A stretch of DNA of 64,000 bases from Prevotellaceae bacterium UBA1075 (GCA_002316015.1 DCCS01000040.1:134905-198904), one strand, 5' to 3'. Shown: positions 29,001-37,703, numbered from the stretch's first letter. Program-made: numbers and translations. The notes: generated by a model not told the origin, from the letters alone.

Positions 29001-30378
29001 GCTTCTCGGTCAGATACACATATCCACCCAGTGGCCAGTCTTTCCCAGGAGCGACCTCTCCCTCCAGGTAGGTGTTCAGGGCATCGACACCATCGCCCTG
29101 CAGTTGGGGGTTGGAGGCCAGATAGTTTTTGATTTCGGCACACCGTGCCATGTAGCGGGCATAGACAGCCGCACTGGCCTCGATATCCTTGAGTGCGGCC
29201 TGCATCTGGGTATAGGCAGCACAGAACTCTGCCACGTCCTGGCAGTCTGAGAGTGCCTCGGCCTGGGCCAGATAGGCATCCAGCAGCGCCTGCTCTGCTA
29301 TGGTCGAGCCACAATAGTCAGCGGCACTCTGTTGGCACGCACTGGCCATGGCAGGCACATCCTTGTCCGAGGCGAGGCTGCTGTACTCATCGGCCGCCAT
29401 GCTGAAGACGATGCCGTGGCTCTTGTCAAGCGAGGGATAATCGTCACTGCCGAGTGTCTGCCTCCACACGGGGTTCTCCACCACGCCCTTGTTGAGTCTG
29501 TAGGTCAGTTCGCCACTGGCCAGTTGCTCCCGCGTGATGACCGAACCCTGGCTTCCGCTCACGGCAAAGCAGTTCTCCATCGACCTGGTGCCGCCACGGT
29601 AGAGGTATTCCTCGCCCGAGAGACCTTCCACCTCGGCACACGACCAGAGGTTGGACAGCGTGGCCGCGCCGCCTACCCATCCGGCGATGGCAGCCGACTC
29701 GCCTCCGCCCGTCACCTTTCCCGTGACGTAACTGTCGGATATCAGAATGGCACATCCGTCAAGACAACAGCCGAAGATGCCGCCCGCATTGATTGACGTG
29801 GCTGTGACCGTGCCCTCCATGCCTATGCACTCGATGTTGACCGAGCCGTAGCCCACGCTGCCTCCGATGACTCCACAATAGGATCCGCCCGAGATGGAAC
29901 TCGTGGCATCCACGATGAAATTCTTGACATAAGCGCCTCCTGTGACGTATCCGAAGAGCCCCACGTTGTTCTCACCGCTCATCTCCAGGTGGCTGATGGT
30001 GTGCCCCTGCCCGTCGAAGGTGCCCTGGAAAGGTTTGTCGCTGCTGATGCCGATGGGAGTCATCGTGATTCCGCTCATGTCGATGTCGGACACCAGCCTG
30101 GCCGAGGCGTTGGGAGTCTGGGCTACCACCGCCTTGGCCCACCAGAGCAGGTCGTGCCCGTCCTTCAGCGCATAATAGCCATCCGTGCCCGGCTTGACAT
30201 AGTCGGCCTGTGCCTCTCCGCACTCCGTACAGAAACCGTTTGCGTAAGCATGTGTGTGTTCTCCTTCCGCCAGGAGTGCCGTCACGGCAGCGTCCTGCGT
30301 CACTGCGCGCGCCGAAGATGGAGCGGACGAGAGCAGCAGAATGGCAGCAAAGGCTGCCGCGTGATGATTGTACCTCAT
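26008..30378 (-). CDS. Large secreted GLUG-repeat protein with type IX sorting tail
   Basis: 1456 residues from the ATG at 30378, giving a signal peptide AAAFAAILLLSSAPSSARA. A short domain with two CxxC-like cysteines (FCTECGEAQADY) is followed by three blocks of GLUG-type beta-helix repeats (NVGLFGYVTGGAYVKNF; GGFVGWINAHADIENC; GGFFGNVGGPTVMRNC). Two long alpha-helical, Ala-rich segments and carbohydrate-binding-like modules (GYYLVSMNGAYRHR) lie between the blocks. It ends GIYTLTGVRVRQ...GLYIINGRKVMVK, a clear type A sorting signal. Its likely role is a surface or released adhesin-like protein; the ligand is unknown. A -7 box lies about 56 bp upstream. Confidence 0.85.
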   Translation of the reverse strand: MRYNHHAAAFAAILLLSSAPSSARAVTQDAAVTALLAEGEHTHAYANGFCTECGEAQADYVKPGTDGYYALKDGHDLLWWAKAVVAQTPNASARLVSDIDMSGITMTPIGISSDKPFQGTFDGQGHTISHLEMSGENNVGLFGYVTGGAYVKNFIVDATSSISGGSYCGVIGGSVGYGSVNIECIGMEGTVTATSINAGGIFGCCLDGCAILISDSYVTGKVTGGGESAAIAGWVGGAATLSNLWSCAEVEGLSGEEYLYRGGTRSMENCFAVSGSQGSVITREQLASGELTYRLNKGVVENPVWRQTLGSDDYPSLDKSHGIVFSMAADEYSSLASDKDVPAMASACQQSAADYCGSTIAEQALLDAYLAQAEALSDCQDVAEFCAAYTQMQAALKDIEASAAVYARYMARCAEIKNYLASNPQLQGDGVDALNTYLEGEVAPGKDWPLGGYVYLTEKHVATAAQVEEEMARLEHAFNTALAGAYAAGQDITNLLTNPDLTQQPAWAGWDGVHGTGLGASATKDGQEYTAAESWEKAMDMHQTITGLRQGYYLVSMNGAYRHRNDPYSNTYSAQLYAGDNCVFLPTVYETRISADEAEDDVNCNISGAGAIDLPIYANGGTTSDEAPIAYALHGIPGMAYAIASGRAQNSIVAYVGEDRQLTLGIRLPDNGSSGNWLGFGNFHLTYCGDESTTFAADALAQALAGQTSRARTILDIYKPDAVTPEVAPNYPAAIREALRQAVDEAAQATSVAEKARCVARYSQLFDQINEARTAYLSLFNTAGLLESAGTVLKDSLTAAQYEEMMSISKQLYDAYADGTYSAQEAAHPGLLDSEVIRQYIPEIDANGVIHVASVRNMVFFSAYVNSGKTSAKARLEADIQGVTSGMALKDFRGTLDGAYHTITLNIDHPEPKAGLVEVLGGTVKNLYLEGTITTADKYAGSVAGTTGNSKATIQNVVSRVNIISTVEGDGTHGGLVGCADTDVAIRNSAYAGTLSGEKTNCCGGFVGWINAHADIENCLQVADVTTDATGGHTWARNPGNMTLAGSYYLNAHGAVSGTQVTKERLASGEVCYLLNGESAKSASWYQTLGIDALPVPDPSHKRVGITYEGAYTNDESKFAVEHTGTKDDPYVLATVADLERMRSKMRLGQITYFVLNNDIDMSSISSWIPVNGYGNSYNGREWQAWIDLDGKGHVLRNLKSTGNGYDSFFGVLCGNVRNIGFEDVDIDCTSTGSGVLGGYVGHTDYSDADRNLYTCYIENVWVTGKLKVASSYCGGFFGNVGGPTVMRNCYANMQITSGASLNGGIVGRVREALTMENCYAAGTINAGTWGGIVGGGQKGSTPATTYKDIVVWNNTEKNFGGTAANDRLSGILYYDGANFHDLQQAVVAWDSKLWTCTMEDGAYPVLLRTAVGIQPVADGVADGRVTSGIYTLTGVRVRQATKGLYIINGRKVMVK

Positions 30379-30684
30379 TACATTTGCCCGTTTTTGGTGG
30401 TTAATAATTGTTTGTAACACTTCTTTATGACAACAAAGTTACAATCTTGTTACAATTGAAAGGAAGAAAACACGCACGATTTTATCATAGTGTCACCTTA
30501 AAGAACACTATGCATCGGAAATGGGACAATCATTTCCCGATTCTGTCTGTTAAATCCATAGGAATGGGGAAGGCTGTGCATGACGGGCGGATTGCTTCCT
30601 GGGAAAGTCGCCCAAAGGGAATGCTCCACAGGAAGAAAAGGGGCGCGTGCCACACCAGACCAGCGTCGGGCACTGCGCGGGGGC
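30379..30684. other. Intergenic region upstream of the GLUG-protein gene
   Basis: 306 bp. It contains the GLUG promoter near 30434. At its right end is a GGGGGCT/AGCCCCC hairpin (30679-30685 with 30692-30698) that overlaps the stop of the nuclease gene and could help terminate it. Nothing else is seen. Confidence 0.45.
30434..30441 (-). promoter_or_regulatory. Putative -7 promoter box of the GLUG-protein gene
   Basis: TAACTTTG on the minus strand, an exact TAnnTTTG match, 55 bp upstream of the ATG at 30378. The -33 element is weak. Confidence 0.5.
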
Positions 30685-31644
30685 TCATCTCAGCCCCCAG
30701 GCTCCAGGCACCAGGTTGCTCTCCACCCGGCTCTCGATGTCGTCGGGCAGGTTGCAGAAGAAGTCGATGCCCGTCTTCTTCTCCAGTTCGTCTATGCTGA
30801 TGGCGTACTTGGCAAAGTTGGTGTCCTCGTTGGATTTGTGCTCCATCCAGAAGGCAATGGCCTTGTAGCCCCCCTGCGTCTTCTCGCCGTTCTTGCACAG
30901 GATGGCCATGTAGAAGTATTTGGGGACAGGCAGGTTGTTCTTGCCCTTTTTGTATTGTCCCTGCGCGATAGTGCCTCCCTTGACCACATAGAGCGTGTCG
31001 CGGAAACTGTCCTTGTCATACTCGTTGCGCAGGCGGTTCTCCAGGTTATACCAGATGCCTTGCTGGTTGAAACCGCTCAACTGCGGGTGCATGTTGGAAA
31101 GGTAGAAAGTCTGCCCGTTGGCATCCTTCGAGTTCAGGCGGTCGGCACTGCCCAGCATGTGCCCGCGGTCATACCCGTTGCCCGCGTGGTCGGCAAGGGT
31201 CGACTGGTACTGGCTCGGGATAAGCGGGTCTGGCTGAAAGGGGTCACTCCTGCCTCCGTATCCATTGAAAGTATATCCGTGTTTCCAGTTGTTGCGGTTC
31301 CATGCGGTTTCTTTGGAACTGAGCCCCCTGTACCAGCGGTAAGCGGTCCAGCGGCTCGCACGCAGCGAGCAGTCATACTCCATGCAGTAATTCACCGTAC
31401 CGTCACCAAGCGTGTGCACTACAAAGAGATTCTGCGTGCCCCCCTTGAGGTGTGGTATCTCCAGGCGCATGGACACCTGCGCGCAGTTCGTGCCGCTGCT
31501 CTCTGTCACATGACTCTCGCCTGCCGGGCCCACCAGCGCGGCATTGCTGTTGGTGTTGGCATTCTCTCCAGATGGAGTGGGCAAGTCCTCGCCACAGGCG
31601 GCCAGGAAAAGCGTTGCCAACAAAAGAACATATTTCATTCTCAT
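30685..31644 (-). CDS. DNA/RNA non-specific endonuclease, lipoprotein (NUC1 type)
   Basis: 319 residues. The signal LLLATLFLAAC marks a lipoprotein anchored through C17. The beta-beta-alpha metal nuclease core carries YDRGHMLGS (general-base H162) and the metal-binding region GFNQQGIWYNLENRLRN (N200). The family cuts DNA and RNA without sequence preference. Anchored at the outer membrane, it would digest periplasmic or external nucleic acid. It is one of three exported nucleases in this part of the window, and lies downstream of rpmE2 on the same strand. Confidence 0.92.
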   Translation of the reverse strand: MRMKYVLLLATLFLAACGEDLPTPSGENANTNSNAALVGPAGESHVTESSGTNCAQVSMRLEIPHLKGGTQNLFVVHTLGDGTVNYCMEYDCSLRASRWTAYRWYRGLSSKETAWNRNNWKHGYTFNGYGGRSDPFQPDPLIPSQYQSTLADHAGNGYDRGHMLGSADRLNSKDANGQTFYLSNMHPQLSGFNQQGIWYNLENRLRNEYDKDSFRDTLYVVKGGTIAQGQYKKGKNNLPVPKYFYMAILCKNGEKTQGGYKAIAFWMEHKSNEDTNFAKYAISIDELEKKTGIDFFCNLPDDIESRVESNLVPGAWGLR

Positions 31645-31960
31645 CTCTTCCAGTCTCGTAATATTTCGTCAAGCATGACTCCACGCACCCAGGTTTGTCC
31701 CTCACTGGTATCGCATGCCGGCACGCGGTGCCTCATCCGCCTCCCATTTCGGGAACAGGGAAATCCATGGCCAGGCGCGGGTGCGTGTTTTCCCACAGGC
31801 AAAGCAACCCTCAAGGATTCTTCCGGCAAACTCCAACCATGCCATGAGCGCGCCTCCCCCGACGGATGCCAAGGGGAAAGTGAAAAGGTGCGGATACGCA
31901 TTCGTACCCACACCTTTCCTCTATGCCTTCCTTCACGGGCAGATGTGCTCGTGCCGGAGA
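31645..31960. other. Intergenic region between rpmE2 and the nuclease gene
   Basis: 316 bp. It holds a hairpin-forming AAAGGTG (31884-31890) / CACCTTT (31911-31917) with an inner TACG/CGTA pair, which may end rpmE2 transcription. A 90-codon minus-strand frame (31641-31913) is not convincing as a gene. Confidence 0.4.
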
Positions 31961-32215
31961 TTACTTCTTCTGACGGTTCCCGTAGCGGCTCATGAACTTG
32001 TCCACGCGTCCTGCGGTGTCCACCAACTTGCTCTTGCCTGTGTAGAAGGGGTGTGAGCTGCTGGAGATTTCCAACTTCACCACGGGGTAGGTCTCGCCCT
32101 CGAACTCCACTGTGTCAGTGGTCTTGCAGGTTGAGCGGCTGAGGAACATGTCGCCGTTGCTCATGTCCTTGAACACAACGGGACGATAGTTTTCGGGATG
32201 CAATCCTTTCTTCAT
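31961..32215 (-). CDS. rpmE2: Ribosomal protein bL31, type B
   Basis: 84 residues from MKKGLHPENYRPVVF. The cysteine pairs of zinc-binding L31 are absent (a single Cys remains), and the chain has the type B insert. It ends HPFYTGKSKLVDTAGRVDKFMSRYG, the usual bL31 tail. Type B copies are normally the only L31 in Bacteroidetes. It has its own strong promoter 85 bp upstream. Confidence 0.95.
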   Translation of the reverse strand: MKKGLHPENYRPVVFKDMSNGDMFLSRSTCKTTDTVEFEGETYPVVKLEISSSSHPFYTGKSKLVDTAGRVDKFMSRYGNRQKK

Positions 32216-32299
32216 CTTTGTATTATGGTTTTGTGTCCCCGAATTTCCGGCCTTGCGCCAGGAAGTGGATAAGGGACGAGTTAATGTAAATTCCGCGTG

Positions 32300-32332
32300 C
32301 AAAGGTACGACCTTTTTCCTCTATCCGCCAAA
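32300..32332 (-). promoter_or_regulatory. Promoter of rpmE2 (-33/-7)
   Basis: On the minus strand TTTG (32329-32332), 21 nt, then TACCTTTG (32300-32307): a full match to the Bacteroidetes sigma factor consensus. It predicts a leader of roughly 80 nt before the ATG, room for autoregulation, although no structure was identified. Confidence 0.75.
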
Positions 32333-32503
32333 TCTTCAGCAAGGAAAGTGCTCCACGCTGCTGCTAACGGGGTTTCCTTCTAACATGAAAGTGAGGTCTA
32401 TATGGCATGACCCTTCTATCAAAAGTGCCACATCCCGTCGCCTGTTTGTCTTCCAGTCAAACGGTTGACCATATATCTTTCTCTTCATAAGCACTATGTT
32501 TAC

Positions 32504-32602
32504 ACCTTTCCGAGGTTAGCGATGAAGTTATTTCGCACCTTTCTGAGGTTGTCGCGAAGCGGAATTCGCACATTTCTGAGGTTAACGTGGCTTACAGAGA
32601 GC
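32504..32602. repeat. Three 33-bp imperfect tandem repeats
   Basis: Units begin at 32504, 32537 and 32570, each opening with AC[C/A]TTTC[C/T]GAGGTT and the first two ending TTCGC. The period (33) is a multiple of three, but no gene covers it. Confidence 0.7.
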
Positions 32603-32620
32603 ACACTTCGGGATACAGAA

Positions 32621-32652
32621 GAGGGGGCTTGCGACAATGCGCAAGCCCCCTC
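32621..32652 (-). terminator. Hairpin terminator of the receptor/lipoprotein operon
   Basis: GAGGGGGCTTGCG (32621-32633) pairs perfectly with CGCAAGCCCCCTC (32640-32652), loop 6 nt, 36 bp downstream of the stop at 32689. The T-tract is poor (TTCT). Confidence 0.65.
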
Positions 32653-32688
32653 GCGGGATTCATTTGCCGTCAATGCGACAGCCAACGT

Positions 32689-33981
32689 TTACTTTGCATA
32701 ACTGACACCCATGCTCACGATACGCAACTGAACGCCACCGCTGATTGCGGTGTAATCGTTTGTGATGGTCACTTCTTTGCTGTTGACGTTGTCGATAGTG
32801 ACAGTCACGTTGTCAGATGCCTTACTGATGGTGCCCGATGTCGTCTTCATCTCGGCATTGCCATTGTAGTTCTTGCCGCCGCCCGGAGCAGCACAAGTGA
32901 GGACAATCTTGGCAATGGTCTTGGAGGAAGACAGGGTCATGCTGTTCTTTGCATACATTCTCACGGAGCGGAAGGCCTCCGTCTTGTTCCAGTAGTACTT
33001 CGGGGGATTGTTCCCGTCATTCTGGTCAAATCTCACGTTCACAGCATCGAAAGTGATAGGTGTGGCATCCACGCTGCCTTCGGTGCAATTACTGTAAGCG
33101 GCAGCCATCACCACAGAAGCATCCACATTCACATCGGGAGTGTCGCCGCCACCAGGCTCTTCGCCACCACCTTCGCCTTTCTCGAGTATCTCCACATCGG
33201 CGTTCTTCACCTCGGTCACCACCGTGCCGTCAGTCTTCACGTACTTGAGCAGTTTGCCTGTAATCTTCACCTTTGAGCCTGCGGTAAACTTCTCCACGCC
33301 CTCGGGCAGGTTGGCCCAGTAAGCCTGTACCACCTTCTGCCCGTCATTGTTGTCCGACATCCAGAAACTCTGCTGGCCCCTGCTCACGTTTGCAAACACA
33401 TCCGTGATGTAGCCCGTGATGGCATAAGTCTCGGTAGAGCTTGCGCCATCGGCCAGGGCAGCGCACAGCTCCACGGCCTTGGCACAGGTGATTGCAGTGA
33501 CCTCCCCGCCAGGCTGGCTTCCGCCATTCTCCATTATCTCCACATCGGCGTTCTTCACCTCGGTCACCACCGTGCCGTCAGTCTTCACATACTTGAGCAG
33601 TTTGCCTGTAATCTTCACCTTTGAGCCTGCGGTAAACTTCTCCACGCCCTCGGGCAGGTTGGCCCAGTAAGCCTGAACCACCTTCTGCCCGTCATTGTTG
33701 TCCGACATCCAGAAACTCTGCTGGCCCTTGCTCACGGTAGCATACACATCCGTGATGTAGCCCGTGATGGCATAAGTCTCGGTAGAGCTTGCGCCATCGG
33801 CCAGGGCGGTGCACAGCTCCACGGCCTTGGCGCAGGTGATGTCCAGGGTGTCCACCTTGGTAGTGTCGTCACCGCCACCCTCACCGCCACCGGGGTTGTA
33901 GGGAGCGGGCGTGTCGTCACACGCGACCATGAACATGGCACCAGCCAGTGCCAGCGTCATCAGTTTGAAAATCTTTTTCAT
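32689..33981 (-). CDS. Surface lipoprotein with duplicated OB-fold domains
   Basis: 430 residues from MKKIFKLMTLAL; a lipoprotein signal ends MFMVAC (C21) followed by DD, acidic residues typical of surface-exported Bacteroidetes lipoproteins. Two nearly identical domains of about 100 residues follow (each with ITGYITDVFANVS, SFWMSDNNDGQKVVQAYWANLPEGVEKF and GKLLKYVKTDGTVVTEVKNADVEI), offset by 116 residues. They look like OB folds. A third, different beta-sandwich domain completes the chain (FDAVNVRFDQNDG to MGVSYAK). OB folds often bind nucleic acid, so a nucleic-acid or nucleotide capture role is plausible but inferred. It is the last gene of the minus-strand operon with the DUF5689 lipoprotein and the TonB-type barrel. 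Confidence 0.8.
   Translation of the reverse strand: MKKIFKLMTLALAGAMFMVACDDTPAPYNPGGGEGGGDDTTKVDTLDITCAKAVELCTALADGASSTETYAITGYITDVYATVSKGQQSFWMSDNNDGQKVVQAYWANLPEGVEKFTAGSKVKITGKLLKYVKTDGTVVTEVKNADVEIMENGGSQPGGEVTAITCAKAVELCAALADGASSTETYAITGYITDVFANVSRGQQSFWMSDNNDGQKVVQAYWANLPEGVEKFTAGSKVKITGKLLKYVKTDGTVVTEVKNADVEILEKGEGGGEEPGGGDTPDVNVDASVVMAAAYSNCTEGSVDATPITFDAVNVRFDQNDGNNPPKYYWNKTEAFRSVRMYAKNSMTLSSSKTIAKIVLTCAAPGGGKNYNGNAEMKTTSGTISKASDNVTVTIDNVNSKEVTITNDYTAISGGVQLRIVSMGVSYAK
33187..33840. repeat. Two near-identical ~305-bp direct repeats inside the lipoprotein gene
   Basis: Copies run about 33187-33490 and 33535-33838, an offset of exactly 348 bp (116 codons), and differ at only a few bases. 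The near-identity at synonymous sites points to recent duplication or gene conversion. Confidence 0.85.
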
Positions 33982-34033
33982 TGTCTTGTTGGTTTTATTG
34001 TTTTTGTGATAAGAGTTCTGCTCTGGATTGTTG

Positions 34034-34891
34034 TCACTTCGCCACCTCGATGTCCTCTTCGCTGCGCAGGATAAGTTCCCATTTGTCCCCGTAGCGTTTC
34101 CAGATGCCCGTGAGGTTGAGTTTTCCCTTGGGCACCACGACATTGGCAAAGTCGCAATAGGTACTTGTATATACCATGAGACTGTGTGGGACACCCTTGA
34201 AATAGAGGGTCACCGAGGTGCCGCTCGAATTTTTCGAGGAAGCCCAGGTGAGTTTCCCGTCCGCTCCGTCAATCTCCACGCCCGTGATGGTCATCAGTTT
34301 GCCGCAATTCTGTGTGATGTCAAGGTCTGCGAACTGCTCTGCTGTGTACCTGGGAATCTCGATGTCCTTCTTCTTGGTGGGCAGGATGCGCACATGCGAT
34401 GCCCACAGCGATGAGGACATGCGGCTCACATACTCGTCGCTTGTCGCGTTCTTCCGGTAAGGCTGGCCTATCTGGGGCTGCTGTCCGTAGCCGCCGATGT
34501 AGAGTCCCTTGGTGTCGATGATAATCTCCTGTCCCACGGGCAGGTAGCCATAGAGGTTGCTCTCGCTGATGGAGACGATGAGCGCGTCCCCGTTCTTGTC
34601 CTGCACCGCGATGCTGTTGTAGAGGTTTCCCTGGATGTCATTTCCCGTCACATAGCACTTGAGGCGGCCTTCCTGCTTCATCTCGGTCACGGTGTAGTTC
34701 TGCGCGTACTTGGGGTACATGCGCTTGAGGTCGGCGATGGTGACCAGCCCGGCCGACGCGGTGTCTATCCCGTTGTTGCCATAGGGAGGGTTCTCGTGCT
34801 TGGGCGCGTCCCAGTCGCCGTCCATGCAGGCGGCCATCAGCATTCCGCCGGCCAGCATGCAGGCGGCGAGGAGAATATTCTTGGTTTTCAT
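34034..34891 (-). CDS. DUF5689-type surface lipoprotein
   Basis: 285 residues from MKTKNILLAAC. The lipobox ends MAAC (C22), then MDGDWD, an acidic surface-export signal. The body reads LVTIADLKRMYPKYAQNYTV, LKCYVTGNDIQGNLYNSIAVQDKNGDALIVSI and a later KLMTITGVEIDG, a double OB-like layout recalled from DUF5689. It lies between the barrel gene (45 bp upstream) and the OB-fold lipoprotein gene (52 bp downstream), and probably works with the barrel as its surface partner, in the way SusD works with SusC, although it is not SusD-related. Confidence 0.78.
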   Translation of the reverse strand: MKTKNILLAACMLAGGMLMAACMDGDWDAPKHENPPYGNNGIDTASAGLVTIADLKRMYPKYAQNYTVTEMKQEGRLKCYVTGNDIQGNLYNSIAVQDKNGDALIVSISESNLYGYLPVGQEIIIDTKGLYIGGYGQQPQIGQPYRKNATSDEYVSRMSSSLWASHVRILPTKKKDIEIPRYTAEQFADLDITQNCGKLMTITGVEIDGADGKLTWASSKNSSGTSVTLYFKGVPHSLMVYTSTYCDFANVVVPKGKLNLTGIWKRYGDKWELILRSEEDIEVAK

Positions 34892-34936
34892 ATTGCGGTG
34901 TTCCATATAATATATATAATGTATGTGCCAGTCCGC

Positions 34937-37468
34937 TCAGAAGCGGTAGTTGAGGTTGAGCATGAAGTTGAATCCCTGCGCATAGTACTTCTTGGGGTTC
35001 CTGGAGAAGGAGTACTTTCGCTCCGAGGTGGTTCCCGTGACGCTGTTGGTGCTGTAGTCGCTGCGGCTCTGCTCGTATCCGCCGGTGGTGATGCCACGGT
35101 TGTTGAGGATGTTTGTGAGCATGAGGTTCACGCTGAGGGGGTTGTGCCCCAGTCGGAACTGCTTGCCGATGCTTGCGTCCAGCATGAACCCACCATCGCC
35201 CTTGGCCTGGTCGGGCACATCGAATGTGCCGTCATTGTGCTGCAGGTTGGCGTTTATCATGTTCTTCACATATCGGCGGTTGGTGCTGTAGGACAGGTAG
35301 ATGCGGTCATAGTAGTTGCCTATCAGGCTCAGGTACCAGCCCTTCACGCGGTAGTTGAGGCCGATGCTGGCTGCTGCCAGGGGCGTGCCACTCTCGCGCA
35401 TGCCCTTGTTGTAGCACACATCCGTCTTCTGCTCGGCGCTGGTGCTCACCATGTAGGTCACGTCGGTGTTGCTTGCGTATTCGGCCTCGGCCCAAGTGCC
35501 GAGCACATTGATGTCGAAGGAGCTTGTCACCTTGAAGTCCAGGCCGAGTTCCGCGCCGTAGTAGTTCTTCTCCACCCCGTTGAGGCTGTTGTAGGTGAAG
35601 GAGTTCTCGTCGTCGTTGTAGTAGTTCTGCCACTCGGTGCCGTCATAGGTGCGGGTGAAGTATCCGGTGAGGTTGGCGCGCAGCCAGCTGCCGTTGTAGG
35701 CGTAACTCAACTCGGCCGAGGCAATCTTCTCGTTCTTGAGGTTACGCACGAAGTTGTTGTTCATCTCGGGACTCTCAAAGGCCACGCTGGCCTGCGGCGC
35801 GCGCGCCTCGTAGCCCACGCCCATGCTGAGGGCGTTGCCCTTGCCCAGGTTGAGCGTGGAGCCCATCTTGAAGCCCCCGTCCAGGAAATAGCCCTTTCCG
35901 CTCTTGCCATAGCTGTATCCGGCGCACATGCCGTTGTCCATGTGGCCGTCCCGCCACATCTGTGTGCCGCCCACCCTGGCTGTGATGAAGTTGTGGCTGA
36001 TGCCCTTGTCCTTGGTGATGCCCGCCCACAGGCGCGCGCTTTGGTTCCACAGGTCATAGTCGTAGCGCATGCGGTCGCCCTCGCGTATGGCCCTGTTGGG
36101 GTTGTTGAGGTCATACTGCACGCGCGGGTCTGTGGACGCGTAGTCACCGAGTGCATATGTGTTCACGTTGTGGAAGTACGCTCCGCCCAGCATGTCCTCC
36201 ATGGTGGTGTAGTGCATGCCCTTGTTGGAGGCGAGCTGCAGTCCAGCCCTGAACTTGGTGGTGCGGTCGATGTCCCAGTCAAAGGTGCTTCCCAGGTTGG
36301 TCACCAGGTGGTCGTTGTGCTTGGCCTCCACCCAGTACACGGCGTCATGCCCGCTGGCGTTGAGCTGCTGGTTGGTGTAGTAGAGCTTGTCCCAGTTGAT
36401 CTGGCGGTTGCGCTTGCTGGCCGTCCAGTAGTCGTAACTGTCCTGCCAGGCGTTCCAGTCGGCCCCCTGTTCCTGTTTCCACACGTTCACGTTGCTGCTG
36501 GGGAAGTTCTTCCAGTAGTCGGGAGCGGGGTTCTGTCCGTTGTAGTTGAGTTTGGTGCTGCTGTACATCGCGTACTTGAAGAACGCGCTGGTGGTCAGCT
36601 TCATGTTGTCCTTTATCTGGAAATCCCATGTGAGGAGCGCGCTGGGCTCGTAGTTGTTCACCACGCGGCTGTTGCGCTTCTTGCCGTCCTGGTAGCCCCA
36701 GTAGGGGTTGTACTGGCGGTCATTGGCCAGCCAGTATGCCTCGTCGGTGCTGGCCCCCTGCTGTGCGCGCTCTGTGGGGCTTCCCCAGGTGGCGAGGTTC
36801 AGGGAGTGCCTGTCGTTGATTACCTTCTGCAGGCTTAGGAAATAGGCGAGGCTGTTGTAGAAGTTGCCCTCCACGTTGCTGGTGGCCATGTTGGCCCAGC
36901 GGTAGCCCACGGTGCCCATGAACGCCCACCCCTTCTGGCCGAGTCCGCTGGCATAGGTGTACATGCCGCGCATGGTGTAGTTGCGGTTGACCCCCGAGAG
37001 GGTCACCTTGTTGCCCGCCGCGTAGTGGCTGGCGCGGAAGTCGTAGTTGTTGCTTCCGCCCAGTCCGGCCATGCTGAAGCTGTTGGACTCGAAGGGCGAT
37101 GACGCGTCGATGCCGCGTGTCGCGTCATTCATGCCTCCGATGGTGGAGTAGTTGAACTGCCCCGTCTCGCCGTTGTTGACCCTCACGCCGTTCATGTAGA
37201 TGTCGCTGTAGCGGCTGTTGTAGGCGCGGAACTTGAACCGGGCCGGACTCCACCGGTATCCCACGTTGCTGGAATACACGTTGTTGTTGGAGTTCATCAT
37301 AATCACGTTCTGTGTCATGTCCTCGTCCTCGCCCAGTTGCGACTCGGTGAAGACAAACGCAGCGTTATCCTGCTTGAGTTCCTTCTCCACCTCGGGGATG
37401 CTGTCCTGCGCGATGGCTTGCGAGGCAGATGCAGCCAGCAGCAGCACCGCCAGAAATTCATTTTTCAT
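34937..37468 (-). CDS. TonB-dependent receptor-like outer-membrane protein
   Basis: 843 residues with a signal peptide (1-20). A plug-like N-terminal region contains SRYSDIYMNGVRVNNGETGQFNY. It is followed by a long series of amphipathic aromatic strands ending FNFMLNLNYRF, a terminal-Phe barrel signature. It lacks the CarboxypepD-like extension of SusC proteins, and I see no clear TonB box, so energy coupling is uncertain. It heads a minus-strand operon with two OB-fold lipoproteins and is divergent from a secreted EEP-family nuclease. The context suggests import of nucleic-acid fragments or phosphate, which is inference. Confidence 0.82.
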   Translation of the reverse strand: MKNEFLAVLLLAASASQAIAQDSIPEVEKELKQDNAAFVFTESQLGEDEDMTQNVIMMNSNNNVYSSNVGYRWSPARFKFRAYNSRYSDIYMNGVRVNNGETGQFNYSTIGGMNDATRGIDASSPFESNSFSMAGLGGSNNYDFRASHYAAGNKVTLSGVNRNYTMRGMYTYASGLGQKGWAFMGTVGYRWANMATSNVEGNFYNSLAYFLSLQKVINDRHSLNLATWGSPTERAQQGASTDEAYWLANDRQYNPYWGYQDGKKRNSRVVNNYEPSALLTWDFQIKDNMKLTTSAFFKYAMYSSTKLNYNGQNPAPDYWKNFPSSNVNVWKQEQGADWNAWQDSYDYWTASKRNRQINWDKLYYTNQQLNASGHDAVYWVEAKHNDHLVTNLGSTFDWDIDRTTKFRAGLQLASNKGMHYTTMEDMLGGAYFHNVNTYALGDYASTDPRVQYDLNNPNRAIREGDRMRYDYDLWNQSARLWAGITKDKGISHNFITARVGGTQMWRDGHMDNGMCAGYSYGKSGKGYFLDGGFKMGSTLNLGKGNALSMGVGYEARAPQASVAFESPEMNNNFVRNLKNEKIASAELSYAYNGSWLRANLTGYFTRTYDGTEWQNYYNDDENSFTYNSLNGVEKNYYGAELGLDFKVTSSFDINVLGTWAEAEYASNTDVTYMVSTSAEQKTDVCYNKGMRESGTPLAAASIGLNYRVKGWYLSLIGNYYDRIYLSYSTNRRYVKNMINANLQHNDGTFDVPDQAKGDGGFMLDASIGKQFRLGHNPLSVNLMLTNILNNRGITTGGYEQSRSDYSTNSVTGTTSERKYSFSRNPKKYYAQGFNFMLNLNYRF

Positions 37469-37703
37469 ATCTTGTCCCTAATTTTTGCCAGTTGGTCTAA
37501 GCAGTGCAAAGTAAGCGAAAATATTGCAAACGGAATGCGATTTTCCTCTTTTTTAATCCCCGGCATCCTAAATTGTGACAGGAGAATGACAACGGCGCAC
37601 GCCAGAGCACGGCATCCACGCTCGTTGTCACGCGCGCACCCGACTTATATATATAATGTGCACACGGCACACACCGCCCTGGCGCACAGTCCGTTGGCGG
37701 ATG

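Larger units (their letters stand above)
32216..32688. other. Intergenic region upstream of rpmE2
   Basis: 473 bp holding, from left to right, the rpmE2 promoter, an unremarkable segment, three 33-bp imperfect tandem repeats and a strong hairpin that would terminate the receptor/lipoprotein operon. Confidence 0.6.

Noticed and set aside
31641..31913. 90-codon minus-strand gene overlapping the nuclease start by ATGA
   Set aside because: No signal, domain or plausible composition; the overlap alone is not enough.
34796..36838. A 680-codon plus-strand frame
   Set aside because: It is antisense to the TonB-receptor-like gene and is Val/His/Gly-rich without any motif.
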